From: Escallonia rubra
Lineage: Eukaryota > Streptophyta > Magnoliopsida > Escalloniales > Escalloniaceae
NCBI GenBank assembly: GCA_033065855.1
Contig: JAVXUO010002281.1
Location: 1-64,000 of the forward strand
Length of the DNA stretch: 64,000 nucleotides
Reading direction: 5' to 3'
Below, piece after piece: positions 1-11,200 of the stretch; position 1 is the first letter of the stretch, and each line of letters starts with the position of its first letter. Below the pieces are notes generated by a model. That model was not told where the DNA came from, did no database searches, and was given only the letters and a program-made list of their open reading frames with translations. The position numbers were made by a program, and so were the translations under genes.

Positions 1-2
1 AC

Positions 3-198
3 GACAGAAAAAAGCATGATGACATTGACAGGCACTCCATAAAATAGAAAATTGAAGCAGGAACTATGCGTACGCCGTTTGTTCCGACATCACATCAAAT
101 TGTAGATATTCTCACAAAGGAAATGTTTAGGCCTAACTATGAGTTTCTCATTAGCAGGTAGGGCATGATAGATATCTATGCACCAACTTGAGGGACAG
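3..198 (+). pseudogene. Ty1-copia RNase H C-terminus (remnant)
   Basis: Reading from base 3, the translation has the typical end of a copia polyprotein: an RNase H tail with THQIADILTK-like residues (here TSHQIVDILTKEMF), then GMIDIYAPT just before the polypurine tract. RNase H removes the RNA strand during reverse transcription. In-frame stops at about 50, 161 and 191 show that it is decayed. The purine-rich stretch at 188-198 (TTGAGGGACAG) is the likely polypurine tract priming the LTR that follows. The rest of the element lies off the left edge of the window. Confidence 0.8.
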
Positions 199-519
199 TG
201 TTGAATTATGAGAAAGATTAGGCTATTAACCTGGATGATTAGCAAAACTTAATCAAGTCAATGATTCTGTTATCGTCTTATTAGGAAAGTAGATTTGTTA
301 GGAAAGTAGATTTGTTATTATTGTGTAAGTGTTTTATTTTCAAATAAAGGAAATCCCTTGAAATAAGGGGATCCAATTAGGCCTAGTTTACTGGGATTTC
401 AAAACTCATTTAGCGGTATGATTTCCTATAAAGGCTGTATAGCTTATTCGGTATTATGCAATTGATAATGAATTCATGTTCTCTTTTCTTCCCTTTTTCT
501 TCTTTGAGTGTAACTTTCA
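199..519 (+). repeat. 3' LTR of the copia element
   Basis: The sequence directly after the polypurine tract begins TGTTGAATTATG, a normal copia LTR start. A TATAAAG box lies near 425. The proposed end is TTTCA at 519, but with no second LTR in the window this end is a judgement. A 20-bp unit (TTAGGAAAGTAGATTTG core) is tandemly duplicated at about 281-318. Confidence 0.6.
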
Positions 520-1079
520 TGATAGCTGGATAGAAAAACTAGTACAACCCAATGTTTTAGATAGTAACATTGATATTGAGATGGTATAGTTAGGAGATGA
601 AACTTGTCTAATGACTGTTTGGAATTCGTATTTGTTCATTTTCAATAATAATTAGATTTAGGTTGATGTTTTAGGGTTTTGGTTAAGAATTGTTACTGCA
701 TTTCTAATAACATAGGCTTTATTTTAACTTGATCTTTTATTCTTTGATTAAATTTTCACTGAATCAGGGGTAGTTAGTACTAGAATTGTTAGGTTGTGAC
801 TTTTTGTCGCTCTACACTATTGCAGAATACTATTCTTATCATGCCTTTGTTGACCTGGTTTGGTTGGTGATGGAAATCCAACAACCTACACTAGTGTACT
901 TACGGCCATTGCATTTTGTATGTAGTTTTTGCTGTACATTTGATAGGCCACCTACCAAATGTGAAGTGAAAGAAGGCTTATGAATAGGGCTACTTAACCG
1001 TCTCAAAAAATCATCTGAAGTTTCCTCCTTTTTTGAGTGTAATACGTGAGATAGAGTTAGTAAACCTTCTTCTTTGAGA
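520..1079. other. Unassigned stretch
   Basis: AT-rich and intron-like. One exon-like segment on the plus strand (about 826-929) follows a TATTGCAG acceptor and encodes an EYYSYHAFVDLVWLV-type peptide. I do not recognise it and no partner exon was found. Confidence 0.3.
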
Positions 1080-1345
1080 GAGAATATTATGTGAGGTGTA
1101 TAAGGGGTATCCAGTTGGATAAAAGCGACTCGGGTTTTTGGGATTAAACTCTTAAGAGTTCTCTTGCACTTGTTTCGATATTCTCATAATATAAAGAAGT
1201 TTGCACGCCCCGCGAAGGTAGGTACCTTAGCCGAACCACGTTAAATCTGTGTCCCAATACTTGTGCACCTATGTTTATATTACAGTTCTCGTTACTAGTT
1301 TTCCCATCAAATAACAATGTTTCCATTGCATCTGTGTGAGCGATA
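1080..1345 (+). repeat. Possible decayed copia LTR (R-U5 part)
   Basis: The segment at 1190-1260 contains GGTAGGTACCTTAGCCGAAC followed by CACGTTAAAT, wording that is common in the R-U5 region of plant copia LTRs. Clear TG/CA ends, a primer site and a TSD were not found, so this is a tentative call. It lies in or beside the third intron of the FKBP-like gene on the other strand. Confidence 0.35.
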
Positions 1346-1738
1346 CTAACACGAGTCGTCATTGGGATTCTAGCATATTTTTTAAATGTAGTAATCCTTC
1401 GCCTTGCGAGAGTAGTCGAGGCGATTGCCTTTTCCTCATTTTCTCTGCCCAAAATGGCTTTATTATTGGTTGGTCATCAAAAAACAGAATTTCACAATTA
1501 TATACAGCAACAATAACGTTTCAACAAATACTAAAAAAACCTAATAAAATGTAAGGTCCAAGGCTTGCCCGTTTCAGCTTCTGTTTTATCGTCTCTATGT
1601 AAACTACAGAATCTGTTTAGCAGGATACAACTTGAATAATATCAGATGTATGTTTCAGGTGACTTAAACATGAATGTACGCACCACAATTCGACAAAGGA
1701 ACCATAGCTTCAAAAGAAAATGTGGGTAAAAGAAAAAC

Positions 1739-2382
1739 CTGCTGACCAGCTTTTGGGCAATCACCATTACCAACTTCAAAATCCCGGTATATAAGCCCAG
1801 AATCACCCTTTACATAGTTTTCTGATGCCACTACTTTGACGTCAAACCCTGAGCAAAATCCCCAAACAAAATGTCAGGAAAGTTCACAGATTACTGGGAT
1901 AAAGATTGAGAAGAAAAGAGGAACTATGACTATTTATAATTTCAAGAATGGACCATTGGCTCATTTCCTTACGCGCATGACAGACCTTCTCTAACAAAGC
2001 TTGGGAAGTCTTCAGGGGCATTATTTTCTCTCTGGACCCGTTTATTTTGCTCAAGAAGGCGCTTCTCGTCATATGGATTCTTACTTTTTGTTTTTCCAGA
2101 GGAAGGCAGAGTTGGAAACAAGCCTGACGAGCACAATAAGAGGAAGAGTTGTCTCCGCTTCAACTTTTCGTCATAAGGAGATACATATCCATTCTGATCT
2201 CTAGCAGTGCATACAATATTAACCCTAAGCAAGTAAACAAGTGGAAAATTGATCGAAGCACTGTAACCACAGTTATCAGCCCTACCCATCATCTTTCAAT
2301 TGACGACTTAGGCAACATTGGGCTACCGTCTTTTTCTGAGCAAAAAGTTCTTCAAGCGTGGAGAAAGCTGAGAGAGTCCTAC
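1739..2382 (-). CDS. FKBP20-2: FKBP20-2-like peptidyl-prolyl isomerase, partial (three exons)
   Basis: Family role: FKBP20-2 is an immunophilin of the chloroplast thylakoid lumen, linked to photosystem II supercomplex assembly. Three minus-strand exons join in phase: 2327-2382, 1986-2224 and 1739-1848, with AG acceptors and GT donors at each inner edge. The middle exon has a twin-arginine motif and hydrophobic stretch (KRRQLFLLL), as expected for a Tat lumen signal. It is followed by NPYDEKRLLEQNKRVQ and NNAPEDFPSFVREG, which I recognise as the conserved segment before the FKBP fold. The third exon gives DSGLIYRDFEVGNGD and ends at GQQ, phase 0. The catalytic FKBP exons that should follow (the FHYIGYNESGRRID region) are not present down to base 1. 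They are either lost or lie beyond the copia element. The first exon is unresolved. Family assignment is firm; intactness is unknown. Confidence 0.8.
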
Positions 2383-4559
2383 CTGCAAGAGGCAAGATCT
2401 TGTATAAGTACTAGGAGAAAGGAAAACTGATTTATTTTGTCTAGGCCCAAGACAGAGGAAGCATAAAAACATAATAGTAAGTCTATATACAGAATGCATT
2501 CGAGAGATAGCCTAAGAGAGGGAAGGAGTGGTGACATTTTCTCAGCCTAGAATTTCATCATAATGGTTTCCCTTCATAAATCAAGCTATACGATGCATAT
2601 CCAGCTTCTTCCTATCCAAGCACCTATCACCATACTTACAGACTTCAACAGCAAAATTAAACCTACTTAAGCACACTGTGAAACCAGACGATCAATCAAA
2701 TTCATTTGCCCTACTCAAATGAGGATTCCCTTTTAAAAATAAACATTATCACTCTCCCTGGTTCCACCAACCAGATGGCACATATTTAGTGACAGGTTTC
2801 CTTCGAGAACCTGGCTGTTCTGCTCTGATACAAACCCCAGTAGGTTTATCTTTTCACGCTTGAGAACTTTTCTTCTTGATAAAGGGTCTATTATTAGACC
2901 GTATTCCAAAGACCTTCTGCAATATGGCATCACCAAGATATCTAGGATCTTGAAAACAAACTGTGGTGTACCTGTTTCCACCAACATACCAGTTATTGCC
3001 TAAGAAAAAACTAAAACCTCACTTCTGATTAACTGGCTTGCCATCGTCTGTTCACATTTTTGTTTATTTTAGCGTCTTAAGTAGTGTTAGAGGGTGTTAA
3101 ACATCACACTAAGCCTCTAAGGACCTTAAACATCACACTAAGACAGAATAATGCAAGGCATCAGACCAGGGTTCTTGTGCTTCAAGCGCAATAGAATGAT
3201 GCGTCACACATCAAAATGAACCAGCTAAAACAATTGTCTGTTTATCATTTATTGTCTCAAAATAGAGACTGCAACTGATAAAGACACCCCACTAAGGGCT
3301 GGTATTAATCAGTTATTTGCACAGTGATCAAGGAGGACTTTCAACACGTCTACAACCAAATTTACAGCAGGCAATCAGTAGACATGTTTTTCATATGACT
3401 TCCCAAAATAAACACAACAATAATCAATATGCACCACAAGATAAGCCATGAATCTCCTTTGGATCAATGCACTTGTAACTTCCAGATTCTGCCTTGAAAA
3501 TTTACGATGGCTGGGGTTTTTCGGTATGACCATATGTTGGAATGGTCATCAAAACACAATAATTTCTTCTGTTATTGAAGGCATCGTGTGGATGAATGAA
3601 GTTTTGTAATAACAAAGTTGTTGGGTAGGTAAACCAAGAATGAGCAAGCCCTTTCATGGAAACCTCTTACACCATAGGTGAGTATTTTGATGTTCTTATA
3701 CCATGAATGCAGACAACTATACATTCAAAACTCAGATTGAAAAAAAGATCTATTAAAAACCATAATTAATCAGCTCGTCTACAAATTGGATGAACGATAA
3801 ACTTCAGTATTTCAAACCCTCTCTAATGGCTAAAGACAGGAATGACTACCAAATGTGTAAAACACATCTATTAATGTGTGAATCCTACTCAGGGGCAAAT
3901 GAGGTGTATAAATAAATGAGGAAGCAGATAGAAGCAACCCCAAACAAGAAGGCAGGGCCACGAATCTTGAAGTGGGTGCGTTTCATAAACAATTTGGGGA
4001 GAGAGAGAGAGAGGGACTTACAGGAAAGTGATGGCTTGGGTTGAAGAGAAGAAAACGAGAGCATCAGCATTGTTTTGGGTAGAATTTCTTCAAAGCAGAG
4101 AGTGCATTTATGCGCTCGAAACTTGAAAAAGTCTCGTCATTTTATCTTCTTTTCTCTCCCTCCGTTGGCTGTTATTATCTGGTAAGTTTCTTGGCAGTTG
4201 TAAGGACTTTGACATTTTGTTCTTCAAGCAATAATTACTTTGTTATTGTTATATGTCTCTTTTATTGGTCCATAAGTGTTCACCTGATACAAGGCGGCCT
4301 TTAATGGCACAAAGGAAACCGCCGTGTGTGGCACTCAACTTGCCACTTACAAGAAGAGTCTGCTAACCAATTTCAACAATCTACAGCAAACAGTGCGTCG
4401 ACATTGCATAAAATAGTGCACAAAAAAGTAAATTTCAACACAAGGGCAAAACGGTCACAAATATTCTCATTACTTCAACATCATTACAACTTACAGAAGA
4501 CTTTATTTGCATCCACAGTGTGCAATCTAGTTAGGCAGGCAAGTTAAAACAAAGTAATG
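2383..4559. other. Intergenic or intronic, with two exon-like minus-strand segments
   Basis: Segment 2854-2999 (minus) follows a good TTTTTTCTTAG acceptor. It encodes about 48 residues (NNWYVGG, CFQDPRYLGDAIL) and ends at a TGA; I cannot assign it. Segment 3885-4070 (minus) is a 61-codon frame from an ATG with a strong internal GTAAGT donor near 4022 and a hydrophobic stretch. It could be the first exon of the FKBP-like gene, but neither donor gives a clean phase match to the exon at 2382. Nothing else is supported. Confidence 0.3.
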
Positions 4560-5150
4560 GACTCTCGGGTATGGGTGTAGTTTATGACAATAATTATTTG
4601 CACAATAATTTCTTATTATAAAGATTTATTGTGTCACCTAATGAGACTTATATATAAAGGTTATTCTTCTAGTTTTTGCAAGACGAGATTTTTTTGTGTT
4701 TGTTACTAGCTCTTTCATTTTCTAATCATATGGTAGAGCTTGTGTCTTAATTGACTTCATTCTTTACATTTTCCTACTCACATATCAATGTTTTTCTTAA
4801 CTACAAGTCTTATTGCAAAAACAAATGTACAAAAGCTAATGATTTGTGATCGTGTTCTCTTAAGAGTGCGAGAACAATTGTTGTGTTTATATTGTGCAAA
4901 GAAAGGTATTGGGTGAAACTTGAACTTCTGTCAAGCGGTGCAAACTTAGAGAAGTTACAGTAAAGAAGAGCTCGGTTTTTGTAGCCTAGAGGAAGCGTGT
5001 TGGAACCTACTGCACCGGTAATGCGAATCGTCTTAAAGAGAGACGTAGTTCGCGTCTCAACCCAGTACTAGTATACAACTCAGTACTAGTATATTTGTTT
5101 CTAAGGTGTTTAAGTTTGATCCTTCGAACATTTGATGCTACCTCGAATGA
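4560..5150 (+). repeat. Possible decayed copia-type LTR
   Basis: A TATATAAAGG box at about 4650 is followed by downstream text such as GTGTTGGAACCTACTGCACC and CGTCTTAAAGAG. This wording occurs near the R-U5 end of some plant copia LTRs. No paired LTR, primer site or TSD is visible. Confidence 0.3.
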
Positions 5151-5303
5151 TAAAAATAATGTCATTTTTCTAAAAGATTAAGGTAAATGTGTTTTTCATC
5201 ACAACTAAGAAGTAAAAATTTTCTTATGATTTTATGTACTCAATTCGTATTATGTGACTTGCTTACATATATATTACATTAAATTTTGGAAACAATTTTC
5301 AAA

Positions 5304-6739
5304 GGGTTAATTACACTTATGTCCCTGAGGTTTGGGTGAAATTACAGTCAAGGACACTAAGTTTCAAAAGGTAACAGACCGTGACCACAAACGTTAAAAA
5401 GGTAACACTTATGTCCATCTGTTAGGTATCTGTCCAAAAATTGTATTTTTTGTAATGTCATCGATGCGTATTTTTAAAATATGGCAATTCTACCCCTAGA
5501 TTACTGTTACCTCTCTTCTCTCATTTTCTCTTTCACGAGCTTGCTCTCTCTTCCCCTTATCTCTTTCTTCCATCAGATACATGTGAAGTTCTACATTCCT
5601 CTTCCCTCCACCTCACCCCGTCGTCCCCTGCCCTTCCTTCCCCTACCCGGCCTCCTTCCCCTTCCCCCCACCTCGTCGTCCCCCGCCCTTCTTTCCTTAC
5701 CCTGCCCCACTGCCTTCGCCCTTCCCCTATTCCCCCGCTGCCTTCCCCCACCCCACCTCGCTCCGTCCCTCTCCCTTCCCCCACCCCTACTCCGCGCCGT
5801 CCCCATCTCTTCCCCTACCCGAATGCTTTCCAATTTCTTGAAAAGTTAGATAATATTGAAATTGCACCGCACACAGAGACGCCAACTTAGGGCTCAAACT
5901 TGACCTTCCACTCGCCTCTGATCACTCCTAAACTAACAATCGCCATTTCTAGGGTTTTCAAATGCGTGCTTGAATCTCAATTACGAAGATGGTGGACGCC
6001 GACCAACAACAGCAACGGCACCAACAAGACCTCTTAATAGGCACCTACTTCCTCGAGCTCTGGCGACAGAACTCACGAGCCTCAATGACAACGAACGCGC
6101 AAAGGACGGGTGAAAACGAAGACATGGAGGACGATCCGACGGAGCTGGACACGGTAAACAGCTCCGGCGGGTTCTCGGTGGTGTTTCCCGACAAGTTGAC
6201 GGTCCAGTACCCGAGCGTGAACCTGCACGGCCACGATGTCGGCGTGGTCCAGGCCAATAAGCCCGCCCCGGTTAGGAGGCTCGTCTACTACTTCGAGGTT
6301 TTCGTCAAGAACGCTGGGGCCAAGGGCCAAATCGGCATTGGATTCACCGCCGAAGGCTTCAAGATGTGTCGACAGAATAGGGAGATAAATGAAACCCTAA
6401 CTTGAAAATTAGGGAGATAAATGAATAGCTTGAAACCCTAATTTTCAAATTAGGGTTTCAATTCTTATTAAAATTGAAATCCTAATTTGAAAATTAAGGA
6501 GATAAAGGAATGACTTAAACCCTAATTTAAAAATTAGGGTTTCAATTTTTTTGAAACCCTAATTTGAATGGCATGGTAAATAATTTACCTTTCAAATCAT
6601 GGGCAATATGGTCATTTTGACCATTCCGTTATGTATTTGGGTAGTCTGTTAAGTCAAAGGATATAAGTGCCTATTTTTCAAACTTATAGACACGCGTGTA
6701 ATTTCACCCAAACTTTAGGGACATAAGTGTAATTAACCC
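5304..6739. mobile_element. Mutator-like element (Pack-MULE type) with a captured gene fragment
   Basis: Terminal inverted repeats of about 42 bp run inward from GGGTTAATTACAC at 5304 and at 6739 (minus), including TATGTCCCT and GGGTGAAATTAC. The element is flanked by a 9-bp TSD with one mismatch: ATTTTCAAA at 5295-5303 and ATTTCCAAA at 6740-6748. A 9-bp TSD is the Mutator signature. Inside are a C-rich low-complexity stretch (5600-5820), a RanBPM 5' fragment, and inverted AAACCCTAATTTGAAAATTA motifs at 6390-6570. It has no transposase, so it is non-autonomous. The same TIR family occurs at 26009-27047. Confidence 0.88.
5989..6405 (+). pseudogene. RanBPM (LisH/SPRY) first-exon fragment captured by the MULE
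   Basis: RanBPM proteins are scaffold subunits of the plant CTLH/GID ubiquitin-ligase complex, with SPRY, LisH, CTLH and CRA domains. This 138-codon frame begins at an ATG with about 100 bp of plausible 5' leader. It matches only the start of the SPRY region: SSGGFSVVFPDKLTVQYPS, VNLHGHDVGVVQANK and YYFEVFVKNAGAKGQIGIGF. Recognisable sequence stops at FKMCRQ (about 6375). The last nine codons come from transposon DNA, so the product would be a chimera lacking most of SPRY and all of LisH/CTLH. The sequence is GC-rich compared with its surroundings, as expected of a captured exon. Whether it is transcribed is unknown. Confidence 0.85.
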
Positions 6740-6748
6740 ATTTCCAAA

Positions 6749-8253
6749 CATGTTGTACCTGTGGTATGGCTTCATTGCGTCCTCTGTCCTCCCTTTGGAT
6801 TGAAGGACTTGCATACTTCCCATCTTATTGCTAAGCTTGGGTAGGCTCTCATCGTTTGGAGGTTGACAGTGGTTGTTGTGATTCGATCTCTCTTTAGTGC
6901 TCATCTCCGTTGTTGATGGGTTTGCGTTCAGGTTCGGTGGTGCTCACCCCCTTCTTCTGATCTGTGGTCTGTGGTTTATGTTGTGTTGGTTAGAGGCAGT
7001 TGGGCGCGAGGCTCTGCAATGCTAGTGCTGGGGTGGTACGTCTAGTTGCATTCTTCTCCTGCCAAGATTAATTCTCCCTTCTTCTCCCTTCCCTAATTAG
7101 GTCCCCCTCCCCCCTCTTTCGGATTAAAAATCTAATTAAGTTGGTGTGCTTGCTGTGAATTAGGTCTAGTGTGCACCTTGACTTCCTCTGAGTGTTGGTT
7201 CAGTAGGGGTGGGGTGCGGTTTGCATGGTGTTACTCGATGACGAGGATGCAGCAGTTATGTCCCTTTGATCGTCTCATGAGTTGGTGGTTGTTGCCATCC
7301 TGCGGTGAGGTTTGGCCTAGTACCGGAGGCTGGTCCCAAATGGTTGTTTAGCCTATTATGGTTGGCGGCAATGCGGAGGATCTACCATGGCTCTAGCTTT
7401 GGGCGATGTGGTCGATGATTGTGATGTGCGCTGCTACGTTGGTCTATCGGCCAGCTTCTTTGATCTTATCAGGGCTTGCAATTTTATTTTTTTTTGGCTT
7501 GGTGTGTGCATTGTTTAGTTCTACTTTTCTGTGGTTTTGAGTACCCTGAGGGCTGTTGTCCTTGTTTATGATTAGTATCTTGATTCAAATAAATCGTCGA
7601 GAATCTTTTATGCAAGTAACATCGCTATTTGGTGTTAAACCGTCCTAATCTAAGGAAATGCCGCTTTGGTGGGAGTACAGTATCGTTACTTTCTTTTTTA
7701 ATGTACTCTCATACTACATGCTTATCGATGTTATGATTGGTGAAATTTTTACCCAAAGCCCAAAGAATAATAAGTGCAGCATATGAAAGCAACACAGAGA
7801 AAGAGAGCGCAAAAATATTTTTTATTCATTGTGATCTGCATCCTTCTAATACATGTACACACATACAGACCTCCCAAATACTTCCTCAAGGAAACTCAAC
7901 TTCACTTCAGAGTTGGAGTCGCCTGTGTAACATGAAATGTCTATTGCTTTATGTTCACTCCTGCAACCGGCATTTCCAATCTCCAGCATTCTTTGCTTAT
8001 GGGATGACGGTACAGCTCAACTTGCATCCACGAGTAACTTGACCAAAAACATCTCTGCTGAAGTCATCCTAGATCGAGATGATTTTCACCTGATCCCCCA
8101 AGCTAAAGAAGAAATGGACACATCAAATGATCCTTAACGCATTCAGCACAAACACCTTTTCTTCAACCCAAGAAAATGAAAAAAAAGGAACTCAAAAAAC
8201 AACAAAAATAATAGGAAACCCAGTATAACTACCCTGTTTGATAACTTGACAAC
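6749..8253. other. Intergenic, including 3' flank of the PTPMT1-like gene
   Basis: No supported gene. The stretch 6800-7640 is T/G-rich on the plus strand and ends in TTGATTCAAATAAAT-like text, reminiscent of a non-LTR retrotransposon tail, but no coding motif confirms this. Bases from about 8253 down to 7750 probably include the 3' UTR of the minus-strand phosphatase gene. Confidence 0.3.
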
Positions 8254-11200
8254 TTAATAAACTTGGATGTCAACACCAACAGTTCCTAGTTGATCAGTGC
8301 CCACAGGGCTTCCCAGCTTCTTCCTCGACATTTTCAGGCTCGCATGTGAACGGAGCCAAATGCAGGAAAGCCTAGCAATAGCTGCCTCACTAGCAAATTG
8401 AACTCTACAAGCCAGGCTCAGCTCTGCCAACATGTCCTTACCCACTATACCTGAGTCGCAGCTCTCGTCATATCCATCAAGGTCTGATTCAGATACGAAC
8501 ACCACGGAGCCATCGTCAAATGCTCCCAATTCCAGTTTCGCTGGGACACCTAAAGATGTCAAAACCAAACTATTTGTGGAGCCATTGCTTTCAGCTCTTT
8601 TAACTCTGTGAAGATAGTAATCCTGAACAGCCTGCATTTGTCATGAACAGGCATGAGGCTACCAATATCCAAGGGTTTCAGAATTCTAACTTGAGACATA
8701 TCATTTGGATAATCATCATGTAAAAACGCAAGCAACACCAAAATTCAATTGTAGGACAACAAAATAAGAATAACGAGGCGGCAAGGGGTGTTATGCATAA
8801 ATGTAGGAAGACTTTAAGAAGACCACAGCCAAAATCCCAGCAAAATGGCTCATATCAGGGGATTCCCAAGTTTTAGTGAACTATCAGAAACAAATGGCAA
8901 CACATGCATGTTTTGAAGGGAATTAACAAGAAAACAAGAAGTGGGTTTTAAACGCTGAAAACTTCAAATAACAGAAAGATAACATAAAGTAAATTACAGC
9001 AAAAAACTGCAAAAGTAAGCAGTAATGCTGACACTAACATCACATAGCTGTAAGGCCCGTAATAGCACCCCATACACATTGGTGGACCCAATAATACAAT
9101 TAACAGCTTTTGCACTTACGACAGCATAACTCCAACTGGACGTGACTTTCTACCAGTCAAATTGAAAGAGTGTGCAACACTAACTAATGAATGACAGTAA
9201 GTCTCTGAAAAGCAAGACGGGGTCTGAAAAGCAGAAAACGTAATGCTAGCATGTGTTGGAATTAAGTGTACCTGCCACTGGGAAGAGGCTAAATGTACCC
9301 TAGGCCTGATGGACCTAACATACTCGTACGCAGCATGAGGAGTCATGCGCTTGTGTTCTACCTGTTTAAAAGTACAAAAATCATTGCAAATGTATGTCTT
9401 ACAAGGCAGAATGATTTTTCACATAAGGATCTCAGTTGTGATTCATCATACCAGATAACAGAGAACAATGGTTGTGCTGCGCCCCCGACCAGCCTTACAG
9501 TGGACATAAGTTGTTTTACCACAAGATGCATTCCCTTCACAAGTCCGAATTTAAAAGCAAAGTTACTAACGAAAACGATTTAAATTGACAAGCTGCCATT
9601 AGATAATGCACTAATATAGCACTACGTATGTCTGTTCTTACAAAAAAGTAAAAATAATTTCTCCAGGAAAATGCTTCACTGTGATCAATAACTTCATTTA
9701 TCAGACAGTGTGAAAAGAAAAGGATGCAACTAAATCGAACTCCCCATATGGGACCTGCCCTAAACATTCCACCTTACTGAAATTCAAACCCAGGACCATT
9801 ACCAAATACCCTAGCTTTCAGATTGCATCACAAAATAGACTAGAACTTCATTCAACGTAATAATACAGAAAAACGAGACATGTCGAAAATTCCTTATTTG
9901 GTCTTTCTAATAAGTTGATGGCATGGATGATGCAACATGCATTGCGAGTGCCAAAAGTTGGCCATAAAACCGACGGGTGACTTAAATCATCATTTCTGAC
10001 GACTTTATCTTCCTAACATGGCCCAAAATGATGTAGCACAAATACCTCTATGAGCCCTATAACAATTGGTCCTCCTACTTAACATACTACAAAAGAACAA
10101 ACACAATCCTTCGGGAACAACAGGAGGCCGCAAGAGCTATTTCATAGGAGAATCCTTTGCAACAAATGGTGCAAGAAATCTGAGAACATCCCTTAAGAAG
10201 TTAAATTTGGGAAGAATATTTACCATGAATGAAATCTACAGCCTGGCAAATATGACCATAAGATGGAGCATATACATAATCTCTTGTAGAAATAACCAAA
10301 TGTTCAATGCTATGCGCCTACAGGAGAAATAAGCATACATTCAGAAACAAAAACATAAGTGACTCCAAGTTGAATATTATCAAAGAGAATTGACATTATT
10401 TTGGGGAACTGAACACTTTCAAATACACTGGCTCTCCACTGCACGCCTCAAAATTAGCAGGTTCAAAGACTGGCCAGCTTCAAGTTAGACCCCATGACAG
10501 CTTCAAGTTAGCCGCATGAGCTAAGTGTGCATACAACTACTGGAAGCAATCTAGCCGTATGTATATCTTTTTTCTGCTTTTATATAGTCATTTTAACATA
10601 CTACTCTGCAATTTCAAAAACAATAAAACAAAAGGAACACAATGCTGTGACAATTACTAGGGAACTGACAGTAAGCATTCTTACATGAAATAAAGATGTT
10701 GGGACCAAAGTCTCATACGGCTCGTTCAAGGTAACCACTCCATAAACACCAAGTTCCTTCAAGCACGGAACGTCAGTAGGAAATGGCACAGCACCTAACA
10801 ATATATACTGATGACAGGAAAATGTTAGTACCGAGAGTTTACATAAACACATCAAATGCTATGACAATTGTAGACGTAGAAACCAGATACCTAAACCATG
10901 ACAAACCTATGAACTATATATGGCCAATCTGGCCCTTTCATCACAAGAATAGTCGAGATGGAGAGTCATGAAAAACACTCCAAACTCATGCCCTGCCAAT
11001 GTAAGAGTGATGCCAGCTAAAAGGGTGCCCCCACCACGAGTCAATTTGGTTTCTCATTGAACAGCATATACCGATCAGGTTTTCTGAGCTTATGAGCACC
11101 CAAACTAGAGACAGATTAAATTACTAAATTTGAATTACTGTGAGTGACCAATCCACGGAAAGAAAAGATTCCCAGCAGAGCAGTATATGTTCTTGCACAT

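Noticed and set aside
5481..5849. Pro-rich 122-codon frame
   Set aside because: It is C-rich low-complexity DNA inside the MULE, open in several frames on both strands.
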